From NCBI RefSeq assembly GCF_900963305.1, contig NC_042518.1, positions 11,546,486 to 11,610,485 on the forward strand: a DNA stretch of 64,000 nt, written 5' to 3'. Of the stretch, positions 24,949-61,205 are shown piece after piece. Every line of letters begins with the position of its first letter. Position 1 is the first letter of the stretch. The notes under the pieces were generated by a model, which worked only from the letters and a program-made list of their open reading frames with translations, searched no databases and was not told the origin of the DNA. Origin of the DNA: Echeneis naucrates. Its lineage: Eukaryota; Chordata; Actinopteri; Carangiformes; Echeneidae. The translations under genes were made by a program, and so were the position numbers.

Positions 24949-26119
24949 TCAGCTGAGCACACCACTCCTCCCTTTTTGTGTCCTTATCCTCCTTGTCTGC
25001 TCCCCTGTTAACCTTCTCTCATTCCAACACACCTCTCCTCACGGTTATTTCACCTGTACATGTAAACACAGACCAGGAATTTTGTTCTTCACACCTGTTT
25101 TCCTCTACTTCTTGCACTTTCAATCCTGATTCTGGCTCCTTGCTATTAGTCCAAGTCTTCATATTATAAATTGAAACCTGCAATCATACAATCACTTGCC
25201 AGTCAATCAACAGGCTACCTATTACTCAGTCACTCTGGCTGTGACTCAACCTCAATATTGCAATCACGTTTCCTCTGTTTGCTTGTCTGAGCATGTGTAA
25301 TTCACTTGGTTTATGAAACCATCATTTGTCATTTTGAAACCATTTTTTGCAACTCAAAGATTTAGACATTGAAAGAAGCTTTAAATGATCTGGTGTGACT
25401 AAAATCTTATATTAAGCATATTTTCAAAGCAGACTAAAATTTGTTTTAAGCCTTAATCTTTTTCCAGATAGGAGGAGCTAAATGAATCTTTTCACCACTG
25501 TAACATATGAAACATTTCAGGAAGTCCCAGTAGTGCCATCTCTTTATGCGCTGACAGATCTTGGATGACAACATAAAACCTTTGACAGTTATTCCAAATA
25601 ATACATGTTAGACTCTAACCAATTACTTCATAATCAGAAGCCATATGTCATAAGCTTTATGCCTTGTTCCTCATGTGTCCAAATTAATGATCTGATCAGC
25701 ACAAACTTTGTTTAGGGAGAGATGCCTAGATTGATGTGATAACAAAAATTTATGATTTGTTTACTCCCAAATGCTTCTGCTTCCTTAAAGAAATTCCACT
25801 TTGATTTTATGCGAATGTATTGTGCAGGTACTTTCTGCTTTGTCCTCATTGCTTGCTTTATCTGAGAACATGCCTTCTAGTTTTTTCTTTGCTTGGGGTA
25901 GGCCTCTGTTTATGTTTTAAATTAAAACGGCTGAAGACAAGTGAACTCTGGACAAGCGTGTGGCCTACCTGAGTCCAGGTGGGCTCATTGATAATCACCT
26001 TTTCACTCACTTCATGACGCACATTCAAAGTATTCTGGTGCCAGCCTGTCCCCAGTGTGTTGATGTGCCTGGCAGGCAATGAGTGCAGCAGAGAAAAAAA
26101 TCCTGTGTATTGCAATAAA
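24949..26119 (+). other. jpt2: Probable jpt2 3' UTR
   Basis: Non-coding sequence after the stop. The first strong AATAAA on the sense strand lies at 26114-26119. Longer forms ending at the AATAAA at 28959 cannot be excluded. Confidence 0.5.
26114..26119 (+). terminator. jpt2: Candidate jpt2 poly(A) signal
   Basis: AATAAA about 1.17 kb after the stop codon, followed by T/G-rich sequence (CTGTTGTTTTGC). A second AATAAA is at 28959-28964. Confidence 0.45.
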
Positions 26120-29100
26120 ACTGTTGTTTTGCATTTATACTGGGTTTATATTGTTTACTTCATTAAATATAACACCTTTTTTCAAAATAATTCAGATGCG
26201 ATAGTAAAAAGGATATATATATATATATATAAATAAATAAATAAATAAATAAAACATGGGTGACACTAAAGTTAAACTAGAGGAGATAAGTACATGTTGA
26301 ATTCACTTCTCCAGAATAGAAATATATTACATATCTTGTCAGATGTTTGTCTGGATTACAGTAGATATGGGATTCAGTCTATTTGTGTGCCCCAGATTTA
26401 TAGTTAAATCTTGAATTGTTGACACTGATGCTTTTGTTCAGATTTGCCTTTTGTCAACTTTGTGTGTGAGCTGCTTGTTCTAAGACAAAATGGCCACTTT
26501 ATGCTTTGGAAGTAAATGTAGGTTTTAGCTTTGCAGCTACAAACTTGAATCCATGGTACCATTTGCCTTTTCTGCTTTAAATAGCCATCTAAAAAAAAAA
26601 AAAAGTGGAGAAAATGTTTCTTTGGACTATGCACTGTACACAAGATATTGAAATGTCATCTAACTAGGTCATCTAATACTGCAAATGTAAGCAGTGATAA
26701 GCTTTTTATAACTTCAAAATAATCTATTGAAGCATTCATTTCTTAAAGTGAAAGCTGAGGACGGAACTGGTTGTGTGCAGTCTGTAAACTCATTAGCTTA
26801 TGTACATGGTTGCCATTAAGTGAGCTCTGGCCTATTTAATATGGAGTGTGCAGTATGGGGTCAGGGGTCAGTGTGTTGTACTTATCTCAGTTATACTTCC
26901 CTATACTGTACATATTTAAGTATTTGTTGCAACCTTCTCAAAGCTGTCCTCTTACTGCGTAGTGTGTGATGTTTTGTTTCCTGGGTAATAATGAATATAA
27001 AAATAATGTATTTAAATAAGAACCTAACAAATATTAAAGGGGGAAAAAAGGGCACCAGGAAATTATTAGGTTTTCATATTTTACATGCTAAGATGACCAG
27101 CAACTCATACTAGCATAGCTTTATTTATCTTTGTGTGAGTTTTAGTCTGGTTTGCCCACATTGTGGTGTAACACCTCGCCGCAGGCCTAAATCTCCACCT
27201 TCTTGTCGGTTTCCAAGGACCACCCACCTTCCTCTGATGAAAACTGATGAATGGTGTGAAACGTAAATATGAGCAGCATTTCAGTGCCATCTATTGAATG
27301 AAACAAGAAGAACACCTGAAACTGTGCTGGTGAAGCCATGCCAGCCGGACATAGCCCAGTGAGGGTGAGGTTAAACTTTCGTCTTTTCTGAATGTAATCT
27401 GAAGTTGGTTGAGTGGTTGTGCAGAAGGTGTGCAGGCCTGATTTGATATGTGCACTGTATATTAGCACTGATGTTCTCTTGTGTTGTGACAACTTGAGGC
27501 ATACCATGTGGTTGTATCTTGACTTTGTCACAGGTGTGTATGTGAACCCAGACGCTGTGTGACCAACTGCTTTGAATTCTGTTCATCTACTACAAGCCTG
27601 AAAAGATAACACAAAGCTGACATTTGCATTCACTTATGTCAGCTCACCTCATGCTCCAGCGAGAGGCTTTTAAAGACTAATTATCCCCTTTCTTTATTTT
27701 GTTTATGTTACAACGTTAGTCTTATAAAAAATACTGAAAGCTGATATATTTATACAGCGACTACTTCATTTTTGTGAATGAGTTTACGTTGTTTTGTTAG
27801 TGTCAGTGAAGGAAGGGAACATAAAACCATCTGCAAAAGCAAATCTTCATCTATCCATCCTTTTGCAGTACAACTGCGGCCTGAAGGTGAACTCTTCACC
27901 TCTGTATCTGATCAGATCTTCAAAGAATATACCTACAGTCATGTTTTAGAATTTCAAGATCGTAAGAATTGATTGAGTTAACATCAACTAAGATAGTTTT
28001 ATAATATATTGTTCATCCTCCTTTTGTTATTCCTACATTTCAAGATGAAACTATTCCACTGACAGGAGAAATGATTCTCTCATAGATGCCATTTGTGCCA
28101 GTATTATTATCGACAGCATAACCAAACTATGTGATTACTTCTCTGAAAAACTCAAGTCTCAGCCAAGTTTCCTTTTTGGTGGATCATTTAATCTGTATTG
28201 TGTTTTGTTTTGTTTTTTTTTTTCATCTCCAGTTTAAAGCAGATGTAGAGTCCTTTGATTGAAAATACATCTATTGAAAGGTAAGATACTTTTTTGTCTC
28301 TTGGATCTACAAAATATGACCTACTTTCTCTTGAAATGGGCAGGAGTTGATTTTTTTTATATATAATATAAAATATCTATCAATAAGGACTTGTCACGTA
28401 AAAGCGATTTTTGTTTTTTCGACCATACGAAGTGTCTGATTTCATTTTTGGAGAGTGCATTGTCATTATTATTAGATTGTACAGTCAAGTCCTGCTGCAG
28501 ACTTTGGTCAAGCATCAGTTAAAGGATAAATAACATTTTCCGATTTGGACTTTCAAATTAAAAGCGGCTACCCTAATGGCCCAAAACGCAGGGAGCTGGC
28601 TTCCCTAAGAAAATGATTGTTCATGGATTTTTTTGGTCTTTTTCTCTCAATGCAGCGGGATCAACTGTAGTAAGAAATTCAATTTTATGTACATCAAGTG
28701 AGTTTATATTCACCAGTGTGTCAAGATAATGAGGTTGAGTTTCATTGTTTTATGTAAAGTAAGATCATTTTCATGTGGGGGTCGTTTTTGTTTCGTTCAT
28801 TTTAGTAATTATTATTTGGAAATTTATTTGATTATTTATTCCTGTATAATGTCCAGTGGTTCTGATGTGGGATGTGTTGATATTTTCCTACTGACCTTTT
28901 TTTTTTTTTTTTTATGAAATCATGAAACTGTTCATACGAGAACATATTTTGAGCATCAAATAAAATTCTGAAACTTTAGGGATTAGATATAATATATAAT
29001 ATAATGATTTTTCACAAAATACCCACAGTAGGAATAGTTGCATGTCATGCTTATGTGGTTGAATAATTTTTTTTCACCAGAAGAAACAAAGATATATTTT

Positions 29101-29200
29101 TCACTGGCCTTCAGTGTTTAGCTGAAAGTTGAAGGCCACTCTCCCATTTTTGCCAGATACAATTTTAAAAGGGCTATAATTGAAAATGAGGCCGTTTTAG
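26120..29200. other. jpt2-mapk8ip3 intergenic region
   Basis: AT-rich, no exon recognised on either strand. It contains an (AT)n/(AAAT)n microsatellite at 26213-26253 and several T runs. It may hold an extended jpt2 3' UTR up to 28964. Confidence 0.5.
26213..26253. repeat. (AT)n followed by (AAAT)n microsatellite
   Basis: About eight AT units continue directly into about seven AAAT units. Confidence 0.85.
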
Positions 29201-29986
29201 TTTGGCATTAAGAAAAAGCCCGAGCCTGCGGATTCATTTAGCCTTATCGCCACTTCTGCAGTTTTATTGTGAAATCTCTGAGCGAACCTCTGCTGTCTGG
29301 CTTCACGCGCTGATGAGCTCGCTCGCTGCAGACGCTGTGACGTCACCCAGAGTCGGTCAGCTGGCTCCTCCATCTGAGCAGCAGCGACAGCCTCTCCCAT
29401 TGGGAGACATCACCATCACCGCCCGATCCCGGTCAGCGGCATCGGCGGCCGGCTGGAAGCGGACACAGCACGGAGGAGACGCTCTCCCAGCGGCGGATCG
29501 GAGATATTTTATTCATCTATTTATTTTCAGTAATGGCACTAATGGCAGCATCGGCTGGGATCCGGGGCTGCGGCTGCTGAGCGGCAGGTGCAATATCATC
29601 GACGAAGGCGTTTGGCTCCCCGGCATGGGCTCAGCGAGGGCCGATCCACAGGCTGGCCCTCTGCACATCCACCGCTCCCGGGATCAGATGATCCGTGCGG
29701 GGGGGAAGAAGTAGCAGGGCCGCGACTGGAGGCGATCCAGCGGGCTGGTGGAGGAGGAGGAGGAGGAGGGGTGGGGGGCTCTTTACATCAAAATATAACG
29801 AGCTCAAGGTTACGTACATACAACAACAGCAGCCTTTAAACCAGCGAATCTGTGCGCCTGCAAAATGGCTTAAGCGCTTTTTTTTACATTTATTTATTTC
29901 ATTCTGTTTGAGGAGAGACTGATTGAATGCACATTCTCTTTTCGCCGAGTGGATCCAAACCCTGACAGTCTCGCCTTAAAGGCCTG

Positions 29987-30023
<37 letters not shown>

Positions 30024-30066
30024 TGAGCGCAGCCTCCTCATCTGGGAAACAGACGCCGGCTCCAAG
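29201..30066 (+). promoter_or_regulatory. mapk8ip3: mapk8ip3 CpG-rich promoter and 5' UTR
   Basis: The AT-rich sequence changes sharply to GC/CpG-rich after about 29220 (including TGACGTCACC at 29338, a full CRE-like TGACGTCA). It stays so until the start codon. A (CA)n tract lies at 29993-30020, about 46 nt before the ATG, so it is probably transcribed. A 170-codon open frame (29202-29714) inside this region is a by-product of the GC content. The start site is not fixed. Confidence 0.5.
29993..30020. repeat. (CA)n microsatellite in the mapk8ip3 5' UTR
   Basis: About 14 uninterrupted CA units immediately upstream of the coding start. Confidence 0.9.
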
Positions 30067-54805
<24,739 letters not shown>

Positions 54806-55930
54806 CACCTGAATCTGTGTTAATGCCCCACCTACCACCTTAAAGAATCCTCTTCCTCATGCCCCCTAAAGCTTCCACCCACAGAAACCTTGTAATTATC
54901 CCTGGTTAAGTAAAAAAAAGTTTGCCCTTGGCTCCAAAATGACCCTCCAAGCTGTGTCTCGTCCCTTATAACTACTATATCCCCTCCTGCCCCGTTACCC
55001 TGTAACTTTAATGCCTTGTAAGTACCTCCTCTGATCTATTAATCTGCCTGCCATCCTGTCTATCCCACCCGGGGCATTGTAACTATTTTCATGAGCCTTG
55101 TAACCCAGCCTCATAACTACCTCCCTCCTCTGTATCAATCTTATATTCACCCTGTAAGCACACTGTATCTCTTCCTATATTTACCTCAATTATCCTGCAT
55201 CTGCCCCACAGTTACTCCTCCTCTTCGTTTGTCTCTGTGAAACCTCCACTTTGACTTAAAGCGAACCCCCGGGCCCCAACATGCAGCCCTAACAGTTGCA
55301 CAAAAAAAAAAAAAGTGAGTGACACCACTGACTTGCGTTTGCCACCAGAAATCAGCCAATCAGTAATCCCTAACTGTTTACGGCATGATACGAACCCCCA
55401 ATCTTCTGAGATGTTTAGATATTGGAGGACCATGGATGCAGACTGTTTTGGCTTTAGGGTTTCAACAAATGGTCAAAGTCTGAAAATGTTGATGGCATGG
55501 AAGAATAAGTCAACATGGAAAAGTAAAATTTTAAATCCAATTTGAAAGTCAGGCTGGGATATATTTCTCAGCTTGCCTCCATTTAAAAATACCCTGATTT
55601 AGGACATCTTGCATCACTGTAGTTTCTGACCTCAGAGAGGGGAAATATCCGGTGTACCTGCAGCAGCAATCACTTTAGTGAGGTCGGTTAAATTGTGTGA
55701 GTGAAATTGAGGGTTGAGTCGAATGTATCGATGGTTCAGTCTGAAACCCTTTGACTGACCGTCAATGTGACGGTTTGGTGTAAAGCAGGTCCACAGTGGC
55801 GTGTTGTCAGTATGTGTACAGGCATCATTGTAAATCTCCAGACACACTGAAGCCCATTCTCTTTGTTCAGTATGGAAATTCATGCATTGATCTCTGTGTG
55901 GATTAAATATTAAACATATTTGTGTGCTGA
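54806..55930 (+). other. mapk8ip3: Probable mapk8ip3 3' UTR
   Basis: Pyrimidine-rich sequence after the stop with many irregularly spaced CYTGTAA/CTTATAACT words (about 54888-55160), then ordinary AT-rich sequence. It ends best near the paired ATTAAA hexamers at 55902-55914. Confidence 0.5.
55902..55914 (+). terminator. mapk8ip3: Candidate mapk8ip3 poly(A) signal
   Basis: Two ATTAAA hexamers (55902 and 55909) with a TGTGTG downstream element at 55921. This would give a 3' UTR of about 1.1 kb. Confidence 0.45.
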
Positions 55931-57156
55931 AAAACATTCATTTGACGTGTGAGACATGTCCTTCACTTTGCAAGACGCCGATACATAAAGTGGCATATGA
56001 AGGATTTCAAGATCAGATTTATTGCTTATGACAATTCTGATACAATGCACTCTGTCTCATTACAGGTGTTTGAGCATGGAGGTGAGGAGTTTTTATAAAA
56101 CAAGATACTGCTTCATTCAAGACTGACATGAAATTACAAAACCAAATTTTAAAGGAGAAAATATATATATATATTTAAAAAAAAACATTACATCCACAAC
56201 TGCAATCAAGACAGTTACAGTTTCAAGTGATGTGGTCAGTTTTTACTCACTCAGAATTTGAAGTTAAAAGGTAAAACTGAAAATCATGAATGTGCAAAAT
56301 GGCAATAATAGTGTTAGTGTTTATTTGTTGCCTTCATGTTTGAGAGTTTTCATCGCAAGGACAATTACAGAAGAAATTTTACCTTAAAATTAGCAAGAGC
56401 TCATTGCCAACAGTAAATCAAAACTAGAATCCCAAACCACGTTATATGTCTCTCCCTGAAACAGTCAAGAGGCAGCTCAGTTTCTTTCTTTGTCCTGTGT
56501 TATGGCTTTTCATTATAACCAGAAGTATTTTTACTGAATATTATGATGCCAATATTTCGTCCTATTTCAGTTAAATCATCAGGCCACGGTTGGCACCAAC
56601 ATGGAGACAAAAATATGTCACACAAATTTCAACTTGAAGAAAAATACAAAACAAACTGAGCTGGTAACAATTGAACTGGCATTTGATGTTTTGTGTAACT
56701 CCGCCAGTGAACTTGCATCATGTTTTAATATGGGGGGAAAAAAATTGCAAAAAGTTTCCTGTGCATTTGAATGAAACCTAATGAATTCTGACTTTTTATT
56801 GCTTCAAATCCAAGCTTATTGCTTAAAACTGTAAACATGAGCTAGTGTTCTCAGCTAAATTAACATTACAATGAAAACAAACACTGTCAAGTTATTGCCC
56901 GTTTAGTGCATTTTCGTTTCATAAAATCTTTTTTGTCTCTGGCATCCTAATATTTCACATAGATACAATCTCACATGTATGAAAAAAGCAGCAACGAGAG
57001 ATCCGACAAGGCAGCAATGGTACGGCATCTCATGTGGCTACAAGCTACTAAAGCCAAAGTATTCCTCTGAGATATGATGTGATGCATCTTGTAATGACAA
57101 TGACATGAAAAAAAGCTTAGCTACAGGACATCATACAGACCAGAAGATTTAGACCA
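55931..57156. other. Convergent 3' region of mapk8ip3 and nme3
   Basis: No coding exon. For nme3 (minus strand) AATAAA signals lie at 56800-56795, 56325-56320 and 56023-56018 (written TTTATT on the plus strand). Most of the stretch is probably nme3 3' UTR. Confidence 0.45.
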
Positions 57157-60139
57157 CTAGTTGTAGATCCAGTGGCTGCTGCTGTTCTCCCAACACTGCA
57201 GCTCATTCTGACAAAACCACAGGGAGATTTCCTTCTGTGCGCTTGCCACAGAGTCGCTGCCGTGGATCACATTCCTGTAACACAGAAACAAACTGGGCAT
57301 GTAAAACTTCATAATTGTTGAACTATGACTCAAAATGACTCAAATTTGGTCAAGTCCAAATGAATCTTGGCACCAAATTTGAAGAAATTCCCTCAAACTT
57401 AAACCCCAAAATCTTATTTTTCAAGGTTAATGCAACTTTGAAACTTGATTGGTCAGTTGGTGCACTCCCAATTGTCCAATTTGCCAACAGGCCCTTCAAA
57501 AATGTTTTTTGTCATGCAGTTTAAGAAGCAGTGTGATCAACTTGCAGAAAAACAACAAAAGTTCAGCTCCACTGCATGTTTTGTAGCTTGAAGTGAGCCC
57601 TTTGTGTCAATATAGGTAGGTTGTCCTTTTCCACTGTGCCTATCATGTTGCATTATTATTATTCTACAGAAGCCTAGAACAGACAAACCAAACACTGGCG
57701 CTAGAGATCACTAGATGACACTAAATCCTACATACATTTAGCTTTTGTACACATTTCTGTACAGTGGAAGGGAAGTTTAGGCATAAGACAGGACCCTGCA
57801 GTAATTTTAATCTCCTGAGCAAATCAAACAGTATGTTATTACTATTTTTTTTAATGCCCTCTTCCAACTTAACTGTACATATTGTCAAGGATGTAAAAAG
57901 TAAAATGTGTCAGTGGCTGTTAAAGGCACAAAAATATAACTGCCAGGTCGTCTTACCTGCCTACTTCCACGCAGTAATCTCCCCGGATGGTTCCTGGCAG
58001 CGAGTCTGCAGGGTTGGTCTCTCCCAACATCTTACGTGCAGTCTTAACCACATCCAAGCCCTGCCACACCTGAAACACACCGAATGAACACAGCCGTCGC
58101 ACAATAGGCAAGATCACAAAAGGAGACGTGAGACCACATCTTCACAACTCAAACCTGCCTGAATGTGTTACATTTCCAGAAATTTCACATTAATGAATGG
58201 TGCCTCATAACTGAGACAAGCTGGGGAGAACAACTACAGAAGAAGACGTGACACATGACATCAGTACACACTTCCTTTTGTTGCAGGGCTGCAAACTCAT
58301 GACGACAACCCTTAAGTTGTCAAGAATCATCCAAATGAAGAACAATCGCATTGACCAGGATAAACCTGATCAACCAAAGAAAGCCTTTCATATCCTGTGG
58401 TATGCCAAAGAGTCTTACCATAGCAACGACTGGTCCTGAGCTCATGTAGGTTACCAATCTGCTGAAAAAAGGTTTACTCCTCAAGTCCCAGTAATGCTCC
58501 CTGAGAAGGTCCTCAGATGCCTGATATACAAACAGAAAAACTATTTAAAAGGTAACCATACACTAGCTGAGGTCATTCACTTCTTGGGGAAATTGAAGAT
58601 CTATATGCCGCATACCTGCAAAAGTTTGAGGCCCACCAGCTTAAACCCCTTCTTCTCAAAGCGACGCACAATTTCTCCCACCAGTTTCCGCTGCACACCA
58701 TCAGGTTTCACAGCAATGAAGGTGCGCTCGTTCAGCCCAGTCCATCCTAAAACCAGAGATATGTCAGAAACAGAGGTAAAACCAACAAAATGAGTCCACC
58801 TGCATGTCAGCCGTCACACCACTATTGAATGTTGGTTCAACTTGGAACAAAATCATTTGCTTATCGCTGGTGTCAAGGATGCTGAATCTGGTTTTTCACT
58901 CAAGTCACATGTTCGGATTTTGGCTGAATTTTATACGACTTGAATGAGCATGAATTGAATATTTCATCCTGCATTTGAGAACTCTGAAAAATGACAGTGA
59001 AATGGATTCTGAAATATTTCACAAGTTGAATTCACATTCACATTTCAGAGCGGAAATCTGTGTTAGAAAGACACAAGCATTACAAACTGAATATATTAGT
59101 GCTGCCACACACAGGCTAGCTTGTGTGCAGGTTTGTGCCAGCAGTGAAGAAGACCATTAGTGCCACTGGTACAGGAGAAAGGGAGCAAGGGAGGAGGACA
59201 AAGGGAAGTGTTGAAAAGAACCTACCGCCGGCACAAATGTGTGTGGTTAATGCCAACACTGACATTAGTGACAACAGTTTACTTTTGTGTTTATTGGGGT
59301 ACAATCTGTGTTTAAAAAGCAGACGGTGTTACGGTTTTCTCTGCAGCCTGAGGATGCACACATAAAACCCCTACAGTGCACACACCGCTCTGAACTGCAG
59401 GGAATTTGTTAGTTTTATCAGCCCCAATTTGATTTTCAAACGGTACTTCCACTTCACTCCAAAAAACACACGGTGTGCATGAGTTCAACTGGGAAAACGC
59501 CCTGGAACTTGCACTTTTCACGACACTTTCTGCCGCGAAGCTCAGTCCCAGTTGGCCGCAGCTAAATGACAGGTTGTCCGCGGTGTCTCACCGGATTCTC
59601 CGATTCGAGCGTGTTTAAGCACCAGATCGTCAAGTTTATGAAGATCTTGGCTTGACCTTTTTCTCGGGCCCATGTCGGAGCTCCTCCTGCAGCCTGACAC
59701 CGCTCACTGGCTATTAATAGGACTCGGTGCCCACGGCGCTGCTGGATTAGTGGTTAGCTCCGGCGTCACACACACTTCAGCTGATGTTTGCTGCACGGCG
59801 TGCTAACAGGCATTTTTACCACCATGTTAAACTACAACGCACAGCAGATGTTGTTAGTCTCATTGCTGTCTACAGTGTTTCTGTGAAACATAACATTAGT
59901 TTAAAAAAAGAACCCATGAAAGTTTGTGAAGGTTTCATGCCTCCATTGTTGCTCCCTCTGTAGCCGCTAGCCGACACTTCTGACGGAGAGCGCGCGGCTC
60001 CCGCTGCCGCCCTGCGGACACATTATCCGGGGTGAGACTCACAGTGAGGGCCGCCGGGTGGAGATGAGCTGGGGAACACATAAGATCACCAACCTGACTG
60101 AAAGATGTGAGCGAATATGGACAGAAACAGGCAGATCAT
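57157..60139 (-). CDS. nme3: Nucleoside diphosphate kinase 3
   Basis: Five exons (minus): 60139-60094, 58746-58616, 58520-58419, 58069-57957, 57274-57157; 510 nt, 169 aa, the same as human NME3. Exon 1 encodes the hydrophobic leader [15 protein letters not shown] typical of NME3, which targets the mitochondrial outer membrane/peroxisomes. Then follows a complete group I NDPK domain: [57 protein letters not shown], and NVIHGSDS with the phospho-accepting His135. Enzyme role: transfers the gamma phosphate of ATP to NDPs through phosphohistidine; NME3 is also linked to mitochondrial fusion and ciliary function. It is tandem with mrps34 and convergent with mapk8ip3, as in human. An alternative first exon at 59673-59592 is listed separately. 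Confidence 0.96.
57341..57400. repeat. Fragment of a common percomorph interspersed repeat
   Basis: CAAGTCCAAATGAATCTTGG followed by CACCAAATTTGAAGAAATTC and CCTCAA resembles a sequence (CCAAATTTGAAGAAATTCCC) I know to be highly repeated in spiny-rayed fishes. It lies in nme3 intron 4. Recalled from memory, not searched. Confidence 0.45.
57580..57735. repeat. Possible second interspersed repeat in nme3 intron 4
   Basis: Words such as TTCTACAGAAGCCTAGAACA, ACAAACCAAACACTGGCGCT and CACTAAATCCTACA resemble a repeat common in percomorph introns and UTRs. Boundaries and family are uncertain. Confidence 0.35.
59592..59673 (-). other. nme3: Candidate alternative first coding exon of nme3
   Basis: An ATG at 59673 with strong Kozak context (G at -3, G at +4) opens a frame [20 protein letters not shown] and on to HARIGES, ending at the donor TCCG|GTGAGA. 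Its 82 nt end in phase 1, exactly like the canonical exon 1 (46 nt), so it splices in frame to exon 2 ([10 protein letters not shown]). The product would be a 181-aa kinase without the hydrophobic leader. The surrounding sequence is CpG-rich, consistent with its own promoter. Confidence 0.5.
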
Positions 60140-60475
60140 GGTCACCGGCGGACGGAGCAGCAGCAGCACGCGGTCCGGGAAGGAGCGGGATGACGTAAAG
60201 ACGTCGACACTCACGTTACCTTGGAGGCAGGAAACGGACACGCGGGCGTTGCCGGTCAATCAGACACAATACGGTAATTTACAAGTCAAATTGAAGTGGG
60301 TATCATACATTTATTAAATATGTATAATATCATTGTAGCAGTACTCAGTCATTCATGACCAGTACTCATTCTGTTTCTGCAGCTGTTCACAGGTTCTCTC
60401 AGCCATTTGTATCCTGTCAATATTGAAAACTCCATCTATTTTGCTGTCAGCTCTTATTTCAGATTGATGAAGCCT

Positions 60476-60477
<2 letters not shown>

Positions 60478-60528
<51 letters not shown>
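60478..60528. repeat. (TA)n microsatellite
   Basis: About 25 uninterrupted TA units between nme3 and mrps34. Confidence 0.95.
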
Positions 60529-60531
<3 letters not shown>

Positions 60532-61027
60532 TCACAATCAACCCATCGACCAACTTTATCAGTGACCCCCCCAATGACCTCATCTTCACACACTGCCAGC
60601 ATCCAAACCAGTCTGATAACTCAGCCATTCTCAGACTCCTTTGGGGTATTTTCCTATGTACACTTGTTTTATATTCTTCTCTTTCCATAATAAATCAAAT
60701 GAAGTAACTTAATTATACTTTAACTGCCCCCCCGAGTATGTATATCTCACCTGACTGAACCAACACAGCATTGTGTGGCCTATATTAGTGATTATCTGTG
60801 CTATACGATGGGTTAATGTTGCATCTTGCTGTGACAATGCATTATTAACTTAATTTGCTCATAAGGTCAAATATGTACATGCTGCCTTTTCTGTTCTACC
60901 TGAATTACATGTCTAGTTCAGCTGTTCACTCAATTATTCTCAATGCTGCAACGCTGAGGTAGTCCATAAGGCATGCACAAAAAAAATTAATGAGCAACTC
61001 ACTTGAGTAGTCTCATTTTACATCAAA

Positions 61028-61033
61028 TTTAAT
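61028..61033 (-). terminator. mrps34: Candidate mrps34 poly(A) signal
   Basis: ATTAAA on the minus strand, about 175 nt past the stop. A compact 3' UTR is usual for mitochondrial ribosomal protein genes. Confidence 0.4.
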
Positions 61034-61205
61034 ACTTAGCTCATTAAACAGATACATATTACACACAAAGAGGCCAACTAGAGATGAAAATAGCAGAGAT
61101 TCATTCGAGTCCAGAACCTATCAGGATAAGAGAAGATGACTTGTTCTGTCAACGCTGACTTGTCCAAAATGTCCAAGATTAGTGAACCACTTTCACAGCA
61201 GAGTA

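Larger units (their letters stand above)
60140..61205. other. nme3 upstream region and mrps34 3' flank
   Basis: CpG-rich sequence next to the nme3 start, then AT-rich sequence without exons. For mrps34 (minus) an ATTAAA signal lies at 61033-61028. Confidence 0.45.

Noticed and set aside
29202-29714. 170-codon open frame before mapk8ip3
   Set aside because: GC-rich 5' region lowers stop frequency; it ends 350 nt before the real start and shows no protein-like pattern.
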